NCBI GenBank assembly: GCA_902810075.1
Contig: LR778135.1
Span: 2,666,001-2,730,000 of the forward strand
Reading direction: 5' to 3'
DNA: 64,000 nt
Source of the DNA: Ruminococcaceae bacterium BL-6
GTDB taxonomy: Bacteria; Bacillota; Clostridia; Oscillospirales; Acutalibacteraceae
Part shown: positions 33,090-42,718 of the stretch, piece after piece
Layout: each line of letters starts with the position of its first letter
How positions within the stretch are numbered: position 1 is the first letter of the stretch
Made by a program: the position numbers and the translations under genes
The notes under the pieces: model-generated
Told to the model about the DNA's origin: nothing
Databases searched by the model: none
Seen by the model: only the letters and a program-made list of their open reading frames with translations

Positions 33090-34589
33090 CTAATAATATT
33101 CCGCAGGCGCATCCGACGGAAGGATCGGGCCGCTGACGACCTGCTGCAGATCGCAGTAAAACTTCACGTTGCTGGTTTCCTGGTGAACGTTAAAGACGAA
33201 GTTCGCGATCATGATCTTCGTGCCCGGATAGGCGATTCCCCGCGCAATCACATGAAAATCGGGAAAGGTGGACGGCTGCCGCGACGCTTTTTCCAGCTTG
33301 TCCCTCAGCTCCCGCACCGTGTTTTCCAACTGTTCCTTCCTCTGCGTAGCCGCCTTCAGAATCAGATTTCCGCGCCCCGATCCCTGCTGTTCCTCCTGGG
33401 ACGCAAACTGCGACACGATCATCTGGTAATTCTGCTCGAAGGCCTGCTGCTCGGCGAGGGCGCGGTTCAACGCTTCCTGAATGGCTTCCGGCCGCTCCTC
33501 TTTTTTATCGACCCCCAAAAGCATGGAGAGCTCGCGCGACTGAATCGATACCTTTGTCGCGCGCCCGCCCGGGTTGCCGATGTTCTTCGCGTAGACGCGG
33601 CGGCCGGCCTGGCATTCCCCGCCGATCAGCGCGCCCTCCCGGCCGCGCAGCAGAATGGAGCCGCCCGCCGTGACGCGGCTGTTCATCAGGACGTCGGAAT
33701 AGATGTCGCCGCCGGCTTCCAGAATCGCGTTCTCAAAATATTTTCCGGAAATATTGCCCCCGGCTTTCAGCATCCCCTTCCCGGCTCCGTTCACGCCTTT
33801 GGAGATCACGATGTTTCCGCCGGCTTCCAGATAAGAGCTTTCCACCATGCCGCGGACGGTGATATCGCGGCCGGCATGAACGCGAAAGCTCCCCCGGACG
33901 TCGCCTTCCACGATGACCGAGCCCTTTGCGGAAATATTGCCCGAGGTGCTTCCCACATCGCCGCGCACCACATAAACATCGTTGACATTGATCCTGTCCT
34001 TCAAAAATTCGATGCAGCCATCCGCCGTGGACAGCAGGGAAAGGCCATCCTCCGAAGGCGCGGTGTTCGTCCCGACGGGCAGCACCGGCTTTCTTCCCGC
34101 ACGGAACGGGATTTCCCGGCCGAGAATATCCTTGCCGGGCTTTCCGGGCGCCGAAAGCTCCAGGCTGCAGAGGACATCCCCTTTCGAAATGTTTTTGACA
34201 AGGCCCAGCTCCCGGAAGTCCAGGCTCCCGTCGCTCCGCTCCGTCGGTTTCAGAACCTTTTCCGTGTCGAAATGATAGATGAGTTTCCCGTCCTCCTCAT
34301 CGACCGGCCGCATACCGAGCGCACAGATCAGCGGCGCCCTGTAATCCCCGGTCTGACAATACTGCGCGATGTCTTCCTCCCGGATGCCGAACACGACGGA
34401 TTTTTCCTGCAGCAGCTCCAGGACCTCCTCAGGCGTGACCTTCTGCTCAAGACTGGTCTGCTTCACCGTAAGGGAAGCCCTCATGCTGTCATCCGAGATA
34501 TTCAGCAGCAGTTCCGGGCCGCCCTGACCGGATTCCTGCTGCGGGCCCTGGTTTCGGCCCGATGTGCCGACTGTGCCGAGGCCGCTCAT
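33090..34589 (-). CDS. FapA/DUF342 polymerising beta-helix protein
   Basis: 499 residues. After an N-terminal domain (TPEEVLELLQEKSVVFGIREED), the middle is a right-handed beta-helix of short Gly/Ala/Val turns (GNISAKGSVIVEGDVRG, GRDITVRGMVESSYLEAGGNI) and the end is a coiled coil (residues about 375-450). DUF342 proteins are common in Firmicute fla/che operons; they are thought to be cytoplasmic scaffolds, but a precise flagellar role is not established. It reads between the rod genes and cheC. Confidence 0.85.
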   Translation of the reverse strand: MSGLGTVGTSGRNQGPQQESGQGGPELLLNISDDSMRASLTVKQTSLEQKVTPEEVLELLQEKSVVFGIREEDIAQYCQTGDYRAPLICALGMRPVDEEDGKLIYHFDTEKVLKPTERSDGSLDFRELGLVKNISKGDVLCSLELSAPGKPGKDILGREIPFRAGRKPVLPVGTNTAPSEDGLSLLSTADGCIEFLKDRINVNDVYVVRGDVGSTSGNISAKGSVIVEGDVRGSFRVHAGRDITVRGMVESSYLEAGGNIVISKGVNGAGKGMLKAGGNISGKYFENAILEAGGDIYSDVLMNSRVTAGGSILLRGREGALIGGECQAGRRVYAKNIGNPGGRATKVSIQSRELSMLLGVDKKEERPEAIQEALNRALAEQQAFEQNYQMIVSQFASQEEQQGSGRGNLILKAATQRKEQLENTVRELRDKLEKASRQPSTFPDFHVIARGIAYPGTKIMIANFVFNVHQETSNVKFYCDLQQVVSGPILPSDAPAEYY

Positions 34590-34630
34590 TGATCCTCACT
34601 CCTCCTATTTATTTTCAAGCAGGCCCTCCG

Positions 34631-35323
34631 CTACCTCATGTTGTTGACGGTCTGCATGATTTCATCCGAAATCTGAACGATCTTCGAATTGAACTGGAAG
34701 CCCCTCTGCAATTCCAGCACGGAGACCATTTCATCCGCGACGCTGACCGCGGAATTTTCCAGATACCCCTGTTTCACCTCCGGCTGCGCAACCGCCCTGG
34801 GCGCGCCGGAAGCGGCGGTCGCCGTGTAGCAGGAATCCCCGTCGGCCAGAAGGCCGCCGCAGTTCTGAAACGCGAAGACCCCAACATTCGCCGTCGCATC
34901 CTCGTTCTGCACCGTGACGGGGCGGCCGTTCGCGTCAAGCACATAGCCGCCTTCGGAATCCACCAGATAATTTCCGCCCGCCTGCAGGGAAATATGGAAG
35001 TTTCCGTTGCGGGTATATCTCACCCCGTTCCCCGAACGCACAGCGAAGAATTCGTCGGTCCCGGTCAGCGCGTAATCCTGCTTGCGCTCCGTCTGCTGAA
35101 GGGAGCCGCCGGCAAAGACCGTATCCGTTTTCTGCAGCTTCGTCCCGTGGCCGCTCACGGGCCCCCCGCTCTGGTGGATGGTGGTGCAAACCAGATCGGA
35201 AAACGCCGATTTGATCGGCTGGTAACCCGTTGTGGAAACATTGGCGATGTTGTTCGCCGTCACATCCATCCCTTTTTTCAGTTCGATCGCCCCGGTGGAT
35301 GCCGTATAAAATGACGTCAGCAT
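34631..35323 (-). CDS. flgG: flagellar rod protein, FlgG/FlgF family (distal copy)
   Basis: 230 residues. It has the N-terminal rod signature MDVTANNIANVSTTGY and the C-terminal SVADEMVSVLELQRGFQFNSKIV, the D0 helices that stack in rod and hook. By end sequence it is FlgG-like, though calling FlgF versus FlgG between the two adjacent copies is uncertain. It would be exported to form the rod. It is shorter than E. coli FlgG (260). Confidence 0.82.
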   Translation of the reverse strand: MLTSFYTASTGAIELKKGMDVTANNIANVSTTGYQPIKSAFSDLVCTTIHQSGGPVSGHGTKLQKTDTVFAGGSLQQTERKQDYALTGTDEFFAVRSGNGVRYTRNGNFHISLQAGGNYLVDSEGGYVLDANGRPVTVQNEDATANVGVFAFQNCGGLLADGDSCYTATAASGAPRAVAQPEVKQGYLENSAVSVADEMVSVLELQRGFQFNSKIVQISDEIMQTVNNMR

Positions 35324-35339
35324 AAAACAGGTCTCCTCC

Positions 35340-36077
35340 TTATACTTTCGCGATATCCGTAACCGCCATCGACAGGATCTGATCGTACATTTTCAGCGCC
35401 TGCGAGCAGGTCTGAAGCTCGCGCTGCGAGGCGATGGCGTTTGTCATCTCCTGCGCCTCGTCCACGTTCGACCCTTCCGTCGTCTTCCAAAGCACAGAGG
35501 GGTTCTGCATCAGGGCGGCGCCGCCGGCCGCGGTATAGGCGTTCTCCCCGGCGGGCTTCAGGCTGTTGTAGTTTGCGAAATTGACCACGGCAAGGCTCCC
35601 GACCGGGTTCCCGCCCGCAAAAAGGTTCCCTTCGGAATCCGCCGTGATCTGGTCGGTGCCCGGGCGGATCGGGCGGCCATCCCGGCCCAGCACGCGGCCC
35701 ATGCCGTCGAGGACGAGGTAGCCGTTTTCATCCACGTTGAAGCTTCCGTCGCGGGTATAGAGCGTCCCCCCGTTACCCTGAACGGCGAAAAAGCCTTCGC
35801 CCTTGATGGCGAAATCCAGGCTGCGCCCCGTATCCTTCAGGCCGCCCTGCGAGTGGATCACGTCCGTCCTGTCCGCCACGGTCGCCAGGTTCATGCTGCC
35901 GATGGGCGTCGCCTGGGAATCGAGCCTGCTGATGACCATCTGCCCGAACGTGGACGCGGACACCACATTCCTTTTGTAGCCCGGCGTCTCCGCATTCGCC
36001 AGATTGTTGCTGATCGCCGTCAGTTTTCTGGTCTGCGTCAGCATTCCGGACCCAAGTGTGTAAAAACCCCTTACCAT
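35340..36077 (-). CDS. flgF: flagellar rod protein, FlgF/FlgG family (proximal copy)
   Basis: 245 residues with the rod N-terminus (KLTAISNNLANAETPGYKRN), a mid-domain GRSLDFAIKGEGFFAVQGNGG, and a C-terminus with NVDEAQEMTNAIASQRELQTC. It is a paralogue of the next gene; together they make the proximal and distal rod. Assignment as FlgF rests mainly on its position before the FlgG-like copy. It lies 16 bases after fliA. Confidence 0.78.
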   Translation of the reverse strand: MVRGFYTLGSGMLTQTRKLTAISNNLANAETPGYKRNVVSASTFGQMVISRLDSQATPIGSMNLATVADRTDVIHSQGGLKDTGRSLDFAIKGEGFFAVQGNGGTLYTRDGSFNVDENGYLVLDGMGRVLGRDGRPIRPGTDQITADSEGNLFAGGNPVGSLAVVNFANYNSLKPAGENAYTAAGGAALMQNPSVLWKTTEGSNVDEAQEMTNAIASQRELQTCSQALKMYDQILSMAVTDIAKV

Positions 36078-36093
36078 TTCACGCGGCCTCCTT

Positions 36094-36873
36094 TTACTGG
36101 TTGTTGTATTCTTCCAGGGACTTTTTCAGCTTTCTCAAGGCGTTGGAATGGATCTGCGACACTCTGGAATCGCTGATCCCCATCACCGCCGAAATTTCCT
36201 TGATTTTCAGCTGTTCCTTATAATAGAGGGAAATGACGAGCTTCTCCTTTTCGTTCAGCCCGTCGATCAGCTCCGCGAGCACGGATTGAAGCTCCTTTTC
36301 CGCGACCACCTGCTCCGGGCTGTGGATGGAGGAATTTCCGGTCAGGCTGAAGCGAAGGTCCTCGACCCCTTTTTCATAGATCATTTCCTCAAAGGACACC
36401 ATGTTGAGCGCGCAGGTTTCCGCCTGCATCTTCTGGTATTCCGGCAGGCCCACATCCATAAAGTCCGCCAGCTCCCGGTCGGTGGGGTACCTTCCGAGCT
36501 CGTAGCTCAGGGCGTTTTCCGCCTCTCCGATGTTTTTCGCGATGCGCTTGAGCCTTCTCGGAAAGCAGTCCTGCTTGCGGATATAATCGATCATCGCGCC
36601 CCTCACCTTGATCGAGGCGAAGGTCTCGAATTTCACCTTTTTTTCCGGGTCGAACTTCTCCACCGCATCCAGAAGCGCGATCAGGCCCTCGTTGATCAGG
36701 TCCTCCACATAATTGAAATGCTGATAGGCGCCGACGGTTTTCAGCGCAATGCATTTGACGATATATCCATACCGAAGGACAAGCATGTTGCGGATGTCTT
36801 CCTCCCTGTTTTTCAGGTACTCATCCCACAGCTCGCCCACAGATACCTGCCGCTGTGCCTTACTGGTTTTCAT
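36094..36873 (-). CDS. fliA: flagellar sigma factor sigma-D/sigma-28
   Basis: 259 residues of the FliA/WhiG group: region 2 (NYVEDLINEGLIALLDAVEKFDP, FETFASIKVRGAMIDYIRK), region 3 (RYPTDRELADFMDV) and region 4 (LKIKEISAVMGISDSRVSQIHSNALRKLK). It directs late flagellar promoters such as the three TAAA-N15-GCCGATAT-like sites in this window, and FlgM should inhibit it. Being inside the hook-basal-body operon makes late genes depend on the early operon. Confidence 0.96.
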   Translation of the reverse strand: MKTSKAQRQVSVGELWDEYLKNREEDIRNMLVLRYGYIVKCIALKTVGAYQHFNYVEDLINEGLIALLDAVEKFDPEKKVKFETFASIKVRGAMIDYIRKQDCFPRRLKRIAKNIGEAENALSYELGRYPTDRELADFMDVGLPEYQKMQAETCALNMVSFEEMIYEKGVEDLRFSLTGNSSIHSPEQVVAEKELQSVLAELIDGLNEKEKLVISLYYKEQLKIKEISAVMGISDSRVSQIHSNALRKLKKSLEEYNNQ

Positions 36874-36912
36874 TCCGTCTTCCCGCCTCCTCTGAAATGC
36901 CCTTTCCGGCTC

Positions 36913-38967
36913 TTAATCCAGCGTGATATTGGCGACCGCCTGAATCTGCACGTCGGAATTCAGCTCGTTAAAAGACAGCACCACGGCCCCCGGATAGAAC
37001 TGCTCCAGCATCTTGCTGAAATAAACCCGGATCACCGGCGAAGTCAGAATAATGGGGGTGCTGATGACGTCCTTTACCTTTTTGATGCTGTCGAGGATCT
37101 TTGTGACAATCTTCTGGGTCATCTGCGGATCCAGAGAAAGGTAAGTCCCCTGTTCGTTTTTCGTGATGGAGTTGGCGATCAGCCGCTCCACCTCGCTGTC
37201 CAGCGTAATCACCCGGATCTGGCCCCCGTCGGACCACTTGCGGGTGATGGTGCGCTTGAGCGCCTGACGCACATATTCGGTGAGCACCTCCGTTTCCCGC
37301 ACGGCCGGCGCGTAGTCGGAGACCGTGCTCAGTATGGTTTCCATATCCCGGATGGGAACGCCCTCTTTCAGCAGGGCGCAGAGGACTTTCTGAAGGCGGC
37401 TGTACGAAATGACGTTCGGCACCACGTCATCCACCAGCGCCGCATCGCCCTTTTTGACGTTCTCAAGAAGCTGGTTGACATCCTGCCTGGTCAGGATCTC
37501 GTACGCATGGCGGCGGATGGTCTCGGAAAGGTGCGTGACGACGACGGAAAGCGGGTCGATGACGGTATAGCCGTAGATCTCGGCCATTTCCTTTTTATCC
37601 GGCGTAATCCATTTGCTCGGGATCCCGTATGCCGGCTCGATCGTGTCGATGCCGTCGATCGTGCCGGTCAGGTTTCCGGGGTCGAGCGCCAGATAGTAAT
37701 CCACGAGCACCTCTCCCCGGGCGACCTCTTCCCCTTTGACCTTGATCACATACTGGTTCGGGTTGAGGGAGCCGTTGTCCCGCAGGCGCACCGCGGGGAT
37801 CACGACTCCCATTTCCAGCGCGAACTGCCTGCGGAACGTCACCAGCCGGTCGATAAAGCTGCTGCCGCTGTTTTCATCCACCAGCGGGATGATGCTGTAC
37901 CCGAATTCCATTTCGATCATGTCGAGCGGCAGCAGATTGTAGATGTTGTCGATATTCTTATAATAAGAAGCCTCGTCCTGTGGCTCTTTCGCTCCCCCGG
38001 CCTCCCCTTCCGCGGGAACCGCCTGAGCCATTGCCTGCCTTTTGCGCACCAGAAGCCCCGCCGCGATGACCGCCGCAGAAAGTAGAAGGATCTGCGGTAT
38101 GGGCATGCCGGGAATCAGGCACAGAAAGGCAATCGCTCCGCCGGTCACGATCAGAACCGTGGGCTGGGAAAAAATCTGTTTGGAAACGTCGACGCTCAGG
38201 CTCGCGTCGGACGCCGCGCGCGTCACGATCATGCCTGTTGCGGTGGAAATCAGCAGCGCGGGGAGCTGGGAGACGAGCCCGTCGCCCACCGTCGCGATGG
38301 AATAAGTGGTCAGAACGTCGCTGAAGCTGCTGCCGCCCTGCACCATGCCGATAATGGTGCCGCCGACAAAATTGATGAACGTGATGATGATGGATGCGAT
38401 GGCGTCCCCCTTGACAAACTTGGAGGCGCCATCCATTGCGCCGTAGAATTCCGCCTCGCGCTGAATATCGCTGCGCCGGGTGCGCGCCATTCCCTCGGAG
38501 ATCAGGCCCGAGCTCAGGTCGGCGTCGATCGCCATCTGCTTTCCGGGCATGGCATCCAGCTTGAACCTGGCGGACACCTCCGAAATGCGCTCCGACCCTT
38601 TCGTGATGACGAGGAAGTTCACGATGACGATGATGAGGAAGACGATGAACCCGACGACGATGTTTCCCGAAAGGACAAAGCTGCCGAAGGTTTTGATGAC
38701 CTGTCCGGCCTGGCCGGATTTGGTGAGGATCAGCCTTGTGGACGAAATGTTCAGGGCCAGCCGGAACACCGTGGTGATCAGCAGCATCGACGGGAACACC
38801 GAAAACTGGAGCGCATCCTTGACGTACATCGTCATCATCAGGATCAGGACCGAAAGGGTGATATTCAGAATGAACATCATATCCAGCAGAAACGCCGGCA
38901 GGGGAATGATGATAAAACTGATGATGATGATGACGAAGATCGCAACGATATTATTCAGAAACTTCAC
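36913..38967 (-). CDS. flhA: flagellar export gate protein FlhA
   Basis: About 684 residues. The N-terminal half is membrane-embedded (FLNNIVAIFVIIIISFIII on), with the conserved FHIPEP-type cytoplasmic loop (RISEVSARFKLDAMPGKQMAIDADL); the C-terminal half is the export docking domain. FlhA forms the nonameric ring that couples proton flow to protein export. The GTG at 38967 overlaps the flhB stop (GTGA) and has AAAGGAG upstream; the longer open frame would run into flhB. Confidence 0.96.
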   Translation of the reverse strand: MKFLNNIVAIFVIIIISFIIIPLPAFLLDMMFILNITLSVLILMMTMYVKDALQFSVFPSMLLITTVFRLALNISSTRLILTKSGQAGQVIKTFGSFVLSGNIVVGFIVFLIIVIVNFLVITKGSERISEVSARFKLDAMPGKQMAIDADLSSGLISEGMARTRRSDIQREAEFYGAMDGASKFVKGDAIASIIITFINFVGGTIIGMVQGGSSFSDVLTTYSIATVGDGLVSQLPALLISTATGMIVTRAASDASLSVDVSKQIFSQPTVLIVTGGAIAFLCLIPGMPIPQILLLSAAVIAAGLLVRKRQAMAQAVPAEGEAGGAKEPQDEASYYKNIDNIYNLLPLDMIEMEFGYSIIPLVDENSGSSFIDRLVTFRRQFALEMGVVIPAVRLRDNGSLNPNQYVIKVKGEEVARGEVLVDYYLALDPGNLTGTIDGIDTIEPAYGIPSKWITPDKKEMAEIYGYTVIDPLSVVVTHLSETIRRHAYEILTRQDVNQLLENVKKGDAALVDDVVPNVISYSRLQKVLCALLKEGVPIRDMETILSTVSDYAPAVRETEVLTEYVRQALKRTITRKWSDGGQIRVITLDSEVERLIANSITKNEQGTYLSLDPQMTQKIVTKILDSIKKVKDVISTPIILTSPVIRVYFSKMLEQFYPGAVVLSFNELNSDVQIQAVANITLD

Positions 38968-40034
38968 GATCGGCTGCTCCTTTTCATGGAATACACCCAG
39001 GCCATGATCTGCGCGAGCACCACATAGTACTGGGACGGAACCTGGCTGTTGACCTTCACGTCGCGGTAGAGCGCCCTTGCGAGGGGCTTGTTTTCCGTCA
39101 TCGGAATGTGGCACCGCTCCGCGATCTCCACGATCCTCAGCGCCGTGTAGTCCTGCCCTTTCGCAACGACGACGGGCGCCGGGTCCTTTTCTATGTCATA
39201 CCGGAGCGCGACCGCGAAATGGGTGGGGTTCCTGACGATGACATCCGCCGTCGGAACCTGCTGCATCATGCGCTGCATCGAAACTTTCCGCTGCCGCTCG
39301 CGGATCTGCCCCTTGACCAGAGGATCACCCTCCAGCTGCTTGTATTCCTCTTTCAGGTCCTGCTTCGACATTCGGATGCTGCGCTCGTATTCCCACCACT
39401 GGTACAGATAATCCAGCGCCGCGATTCCGATGAACGCGATGGAAAGCTGCAGGACGATATCCATGATCGACTGCAGGATAAACACGACCGCCTGCATGAC
39501 GTCTTCGTACATCAGCTTGGTGAAGCTGTTCGTAATATTCCGGAACGCGGAATAAAGGACGTAGAACAGAACCGCGATTTTGATGAGGGACTTGACCAGC
39601 TCTGCCACGGAGCGGAGGGAAAACATCCGCCTGATCCCCTGAATGGGGCTGAGCCTGGAAAATTTGACCTTCAGCTGCTCATGGGAAAACTTGAACCTGG
39701 TCTGCAAACCGGTGCCGACGATGGCGATCGCGACGGAGGCCAGCAGGGCGGGGCCGGCCATCGTGAAGAGGGCCGTCATGCAGTCCCGCCCGACATCCGA
39801 AGCGGACTGTATGGTGATGGACTGCATCGTCTTCCCGTACCCGAAATACCGGGTGAGAAAGGTTTTGAAGGAAGTGTAGAAATACGGCAGCGTCATGCGG
39901 AGCGTCAGAAAAAGGACCAGAATGGAGAGGGCGCTCACAACGTCGGCGCTTTGAAAAATATTGCCCTTTTTCCGTTCGTCCTCCCGCTTTTTCGGGGTTG
40001 CCTTTTCGGTCTTGCTGCTGTCCGCCAATCTCAT
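38964..40034 (-). CDS. flhB: flagellar export switch protein FlhB
   Basis: 356 residues: a charged N-terminus (KTEKATPKKREDERKKGNI), four membrane helices and a cytoplasmic domain with the autocleavage site NPTHFAVALRY near residue 270. Cleavage between Asn and Pro switches export from hook to filament substrates. It is coupled to flhA by a four-base overlap and follows fliR in the same operon. Confidence 0.96.
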   Translation of the reverse strand: MRLADSSKTEKATPKKREDERKKGNIFQSADVVSALSILVLFLTLRMTLPYFYTSFKTFLTRYFGYGKTMQSITIQSASDVGRDCMTALFTMAGPALLASVAIAIVGTGLQTRFKFSHEQLKVKFSRLSPIQGIRRMFSLRSVAELVKSLIKIAVLFYVLYSAFRNITNSFTKLMYEDVMQAVVFILQSIMDIVLQLSIAFIGIAALDYLYQWWEYERSIRMSKQDLKEEYKQLEGDPLVKGQIRERQRKVSMQRMMQQVPTADVIVRNPTHFAVALRYDIEKDPAPVVVAKGQDYTALRIVEIAERCHIPMTENKPLARALYRDVKVNSQVPSQYYVVLAQIMAWVYSMKRSSRS

Positions 40035-40061
40035 TCCCCCTTGCGGCCGGCGTGCGGCCGG

Positions 40062-40829
40062 TCATGTCAAAAGCTGAAAAATATTGCCGACATAGTCGAA
40101 CATCAGAGTGATCAGCCGTTCGAGGAAGCTGGACAGCGGCGCCACCATCATCATCAGGATCAAAAAGCCCAGAATCACCTTGACCTGGATATTGATGACG
40201 AAAACGTCGATCTGCGGCACCGCGCGCATCACAAGGCCGACGGCAAATTCCGTGATCAGCTGGGCGGCCAGAACCGGAAGCGCCATTTTCACCGCATAAA
40301 TCAGGATCAGGCTGAGCAGGGAGGAAAGCTGGCCGAACACATGGGCCGGTATTTTCACCGAACCGTACGGAAGCACGGTGCACAGCCGGACGAACAGGCG
40401 GATCAGCGTGATGTGGGAATTGGTCGCGAAGAAAATCAGGAAGAACATCGCGTTGATCAGCGAGGCGGAGAGCGGCATGGAGATATTGCTCTGGGGGTCG
40501 TAGATTCTCGACATGGAAATGCCGATCTGCATATCCATGGTCTCGCCGCTGATCAGGATCACGGAAAGGAACATCTGGATCACGGCGCCCACCAGGAACC
40601 CGATGAGCAGCTCCCGGAACAGCAGGACGAAAAAGACGAGGAAGGAATTGATCTCGAAATTCTGGGGCGGAATCAGCCGGTAGGAAAAGAGCGTGAGCAT
40701 CAGGGAAAGGCCGATTTTGACGACGGGCGGCAGGTTTCTCCTCCCCAGAATGGGGTTGAACAGGACGCATCCGCTCATGCGCATGAACACGAGAAGCAGA
40801 AGCGTAAAATCGTAATCGAAATCCAGCAT
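40062..40829 (-). CDS. fliR: flagellar export gate protein FliR
   Basis: 255 residues, six predicted helices. Family parts seen are FMRMSGCVLFNPILGRRNLPP near the N-terminus and FRELLIGFLVGAV. FliR joins FliP and FliQ in the helical export gate and contacts FlhB. The AGGT-rich site before the ATG lies just downstream of fliQ. Confidence 0.93.
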   Translation of the reverse strand: MLDFDYDFTLLLLVFMRMSGCVLFNPILGRRNLPPVVKIGLSLMLTLFSYRLIPPQNFEINSFLVFFVLLFRELLIGFLVGAVIQMFLSVILISGETMDMQIGISMSRIYDPQSNISMPLSASLINAMFFLIFFATNSHITLIRLFVRLCTVLPYGSVKIPAHVFGQLSSLLSLILIYAVKMALPVLAAQLITEFAVGLVMRAVPQIDVFVINIQVKVILGFLILMMMVAPLSSFLERLITLMFDYVGNIFQLLT

Positions 40830-40863
40830 GGCGCAAAACGACCGACCTTTCCCCCACGAACGG

Positions 40864-41130
40864 TTAATCCAGCCTGACGATCACATCGAAAATATAATGG
40901 ACGAAATCGCTCATGGTCTCCATCATCCAAGGCCCCAGAACCACCAGGATCAGCGCGATCGCCACAAGCTTCGGCACAAAGGAGAGCGTCTGCTCGTGGA
41001 TCTGGGTCGCGGCCTGAAAGATGGAAATCACGATTCCGATCACGATGCTGGCGATCAGGATCGGCCCGGCCACCTTCATGGAAGCGAGCAGCGCCGCCTG
41101 AAATATTCCGATGATTTCAGATGTGGTCAT
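40864..41130 (-). CDS. fliQ: flagellar export gate protein FliQ
   Basis: 88 residues and two hydrophobic helices with the family signature VAGPILIASIVIGIVISIFQAATQIHEQTLSFVPK (read around residues 20-55). It is a small subunit of the FliPQR gate. It lies between fliP and fliR in the usual order. Confidence 0.94.
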   Translation of the reverse strand: MTTSEIIGIFQAALLASMKVAGPILIASIVIGIVISIFQAATQIHEQTLSFVPKLVAIALILVVLGPWMMETMSDFVHYIFDVIVRLD

Positions 41131-41174
41131 GAAAGAAAGTCCCTTTCCAAAGCAGTTTCTCCGGCATTACGGTA

Positions 41175-41960
41175 TCACATGTTGAATCCGGCCACCAGAG
41201 TCTTGAACAAAAGCCCCCATCCATCCACCAGAATGAACAGCAGAAGCTTGAACGGCAGGGAAATCATGGCCGGGGGCAGCATGATCATGCCCATGGACAT
41301 CAGGACGCTGGACACCACCATGTCGATGATCAGAAAAGGAATGAAGATCAGAAAGCCGATCAGGAACGCCCGCCTCAGCTCGCTCGTCATGAACGCCGGG
41401 ATCACCACGGTGAGCGGGGCATCCTTTGCCGAAGCGATCTTTTCCGATTTGGAAAGGTCGAGGAACAGGTTCAGGTCATCCTTTCTGGTCTGCTTGAGCA
41501 TGAACTCCTTCATCGGCACCGAGGCTTTCTGAAGGAACTCCTCCTGCGTGATCTTCTCCTCTTTATAAGGCTGGTACGCCTCAGTGTTGATCCGGTTCAG
41601 GACGGGCGACATGATGAACACGGTGAGGAACAGGGCGATGGCGATGATCACCTGGTTCGGCGGCGTCTGCTGAAGCCCCAGCGCGTTGCGGAGAAACGAA
41701 AGGACGATGATGATTCTGGTAAAGCACGTCGTCATGATCAGGATCGACGGCGTCAGCGCCAGAAGCGTGAACATTTCGATGATCTGAAGCGTGTCCGCGC
41801 TTTTTCCATTGATATCGACCACGGCGGCGGACGCTTTCATCGGAAGAAGAAACATCAGGACAAGCGACAGAAGGACAAGCGACACGAGTTTTTTATGGGT
41901 TTTTCTTCTTTTGCCCGCCGTCTTCTCCGTCTGCTCCGGACTTTTTTCCAAATTTGTCAA
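41175..41960 (-). CDS. fliP: flagellar export gate protein FliP
   Basis: About 261 residues. After a basic stretch and a cleavable-looking signal (LVSLVLLSLVLMFLLPMKASA), FliP motifs appear: FLRNALGLQQTPPNQVIIA and IPAFMTSELRRAFLIGFLIFIPFLIIDMV. A TTG at 41960 has GAGGG upstream and places the start inside fliO (68-base overlap), unusual but supported by the signal; a GTG further in is an alternative. FliP is the core of the gate. Confidence 0.92.
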   Translation of the reverse strand: MTNLEKSPEQTEKTAGKRRKTHKKLVSLVLLSLVLMFLLPMKASAAVVDINGKSADTLQIIEMFTLLALTPSILIMTTCFTRIIIVLSFLRNALGLQQTPPNQVIIAIALFLTVFIMSPVLNRINTEAYQPYKEEKITQEEFLQKASVPMKEFMLKQTRKDDLNLFLDLSKSEKIASAKDAPLTVVIPAFMTSELRRAFLIGFLIFIPFLIIDMVVSSVLMSMGMIMLPPAMISLPFKLLLFILVDGWGLLFKTLVAGFNM

Positions 41961-42294
41961 ACGCCCTCACACCCCATCCGTTTTTCATCACCGAACTGAA
42001 GATTGCCGAAAAATTTTCCGGGAAAACCGGCTGCTCCTTTTGAATCTCCTCCGCAGGCAGCTCCCGAAGGATCTCGATTCTGCTGGTGGAAAACCCGATC
42101 AGATAATATTTCCCGCAGATCCTTGCGATCGCGAGCCCCTTATCCTGGGAAAAGGGGACCCGCTCCAAAACCTGAATGTTCGGCGAGTTGGAATAGTGGC
42201 TGACTTTTTTTGCGACAAACCTGCTGAACAGAAAGCATAAAAAAAGCACCGCAGCAACCGCGACCAAAGAAACGACCAGAGACCAGTACTCCAA
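41893..42294 (-). CDS. fliO: FliO/FliZ-like flagellar biosynthesis protein
   Basis: 133 residues: one N-terminal membrane helix (LVVSLVAVAAVLFLCFLFSRF) and a small cytoplasmic domain (VLERVPFSQDKGLAIARICGKYYLIGFS) typical of FliO, ending in a Lys/Gly-rich tail. FliO helps FliP oligomerise. Its end overlaps the fliP start. Confidence 0.88.
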   Translation of the reverse strand: MEYWSLVVSLVAVAAVLFLCFLFSRFVAKKVSHYSNSPNIQVLERVPFSQDKGLAIARICGKYYLIGFSTSRIEILRELPAEEIQKEQPVFPENFSAIFSSVMKNGWGVRAFDKFGKKSGADGEDGGQKKKNP

Positions 42295-42324
42295 GCCCGT
42301 CCCCCCTTTCCGTCAAACGCCGGG

Positions 42325-42687
42325 TCAGCCCAGAATGCTGTTCACCGTTTTCATGATGCGGTCCGGCTTGAACGGCTTGACGATGAAATCCCTCGCGCCC
42401 AGCTTGAGCGCGTCGACCACCATGGTTTCCTGCCCCATGGCGGAGCACATCACCACTTTGGCCTCTTTGTCCATTTCCTTCAGCCTTTTCAGCGATTCCA
42501 GGCCATCCATGACCGGCATCGTGATATCCATCAGGACAAGGTCAGGCTTCTCCGCCGCGTAAACCGCAAGCGCCTGCTCGCCGTTTCCCGCCTCCACGAT
42601 CTCCGTGTACCCGTTTTTCTGCAGGGTGTCCTTGATCATCATCCGCATAAAAGCGGCATCGTCAACCAACATAATTTTTTTCCCCAT
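42325..42687 (-). CDS. cheY: chemotaxis response regulator CheY
   Basis: 120 residues, a single receiver domain: acidic pair Asp9-Asp10, phospho-acceptor Asp54 (LMDITMP), Ser82 and Lys104 (VKPF) are all in place, and no output domain follows. Phospho-CheY binds FliM/FliY to set rotation. It sits between fliY and fliO as in Bacillus. Confidence 0.96.
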   Translation of the reverse strand: MGKKIMLVDDAAFMRMMIKDTLQKNGYTEIVEAGNGEQALAVYAAEKPDLVLMDITMPVMDGLESLKRLKEMDKEAKVVMCSAMGQETMVVDALKLGARDFIVKPFKPDRIMKTVNSILG

Positions 42688-42718
42688 GTTTTTTCCTCCT
42701 AAAATACTACAAAGGCGT

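Noticed and set aside
36148..38085. 645-codon plus-strand frame
   Set aside because: Antisense to fliA and flhA, both of which are certain.
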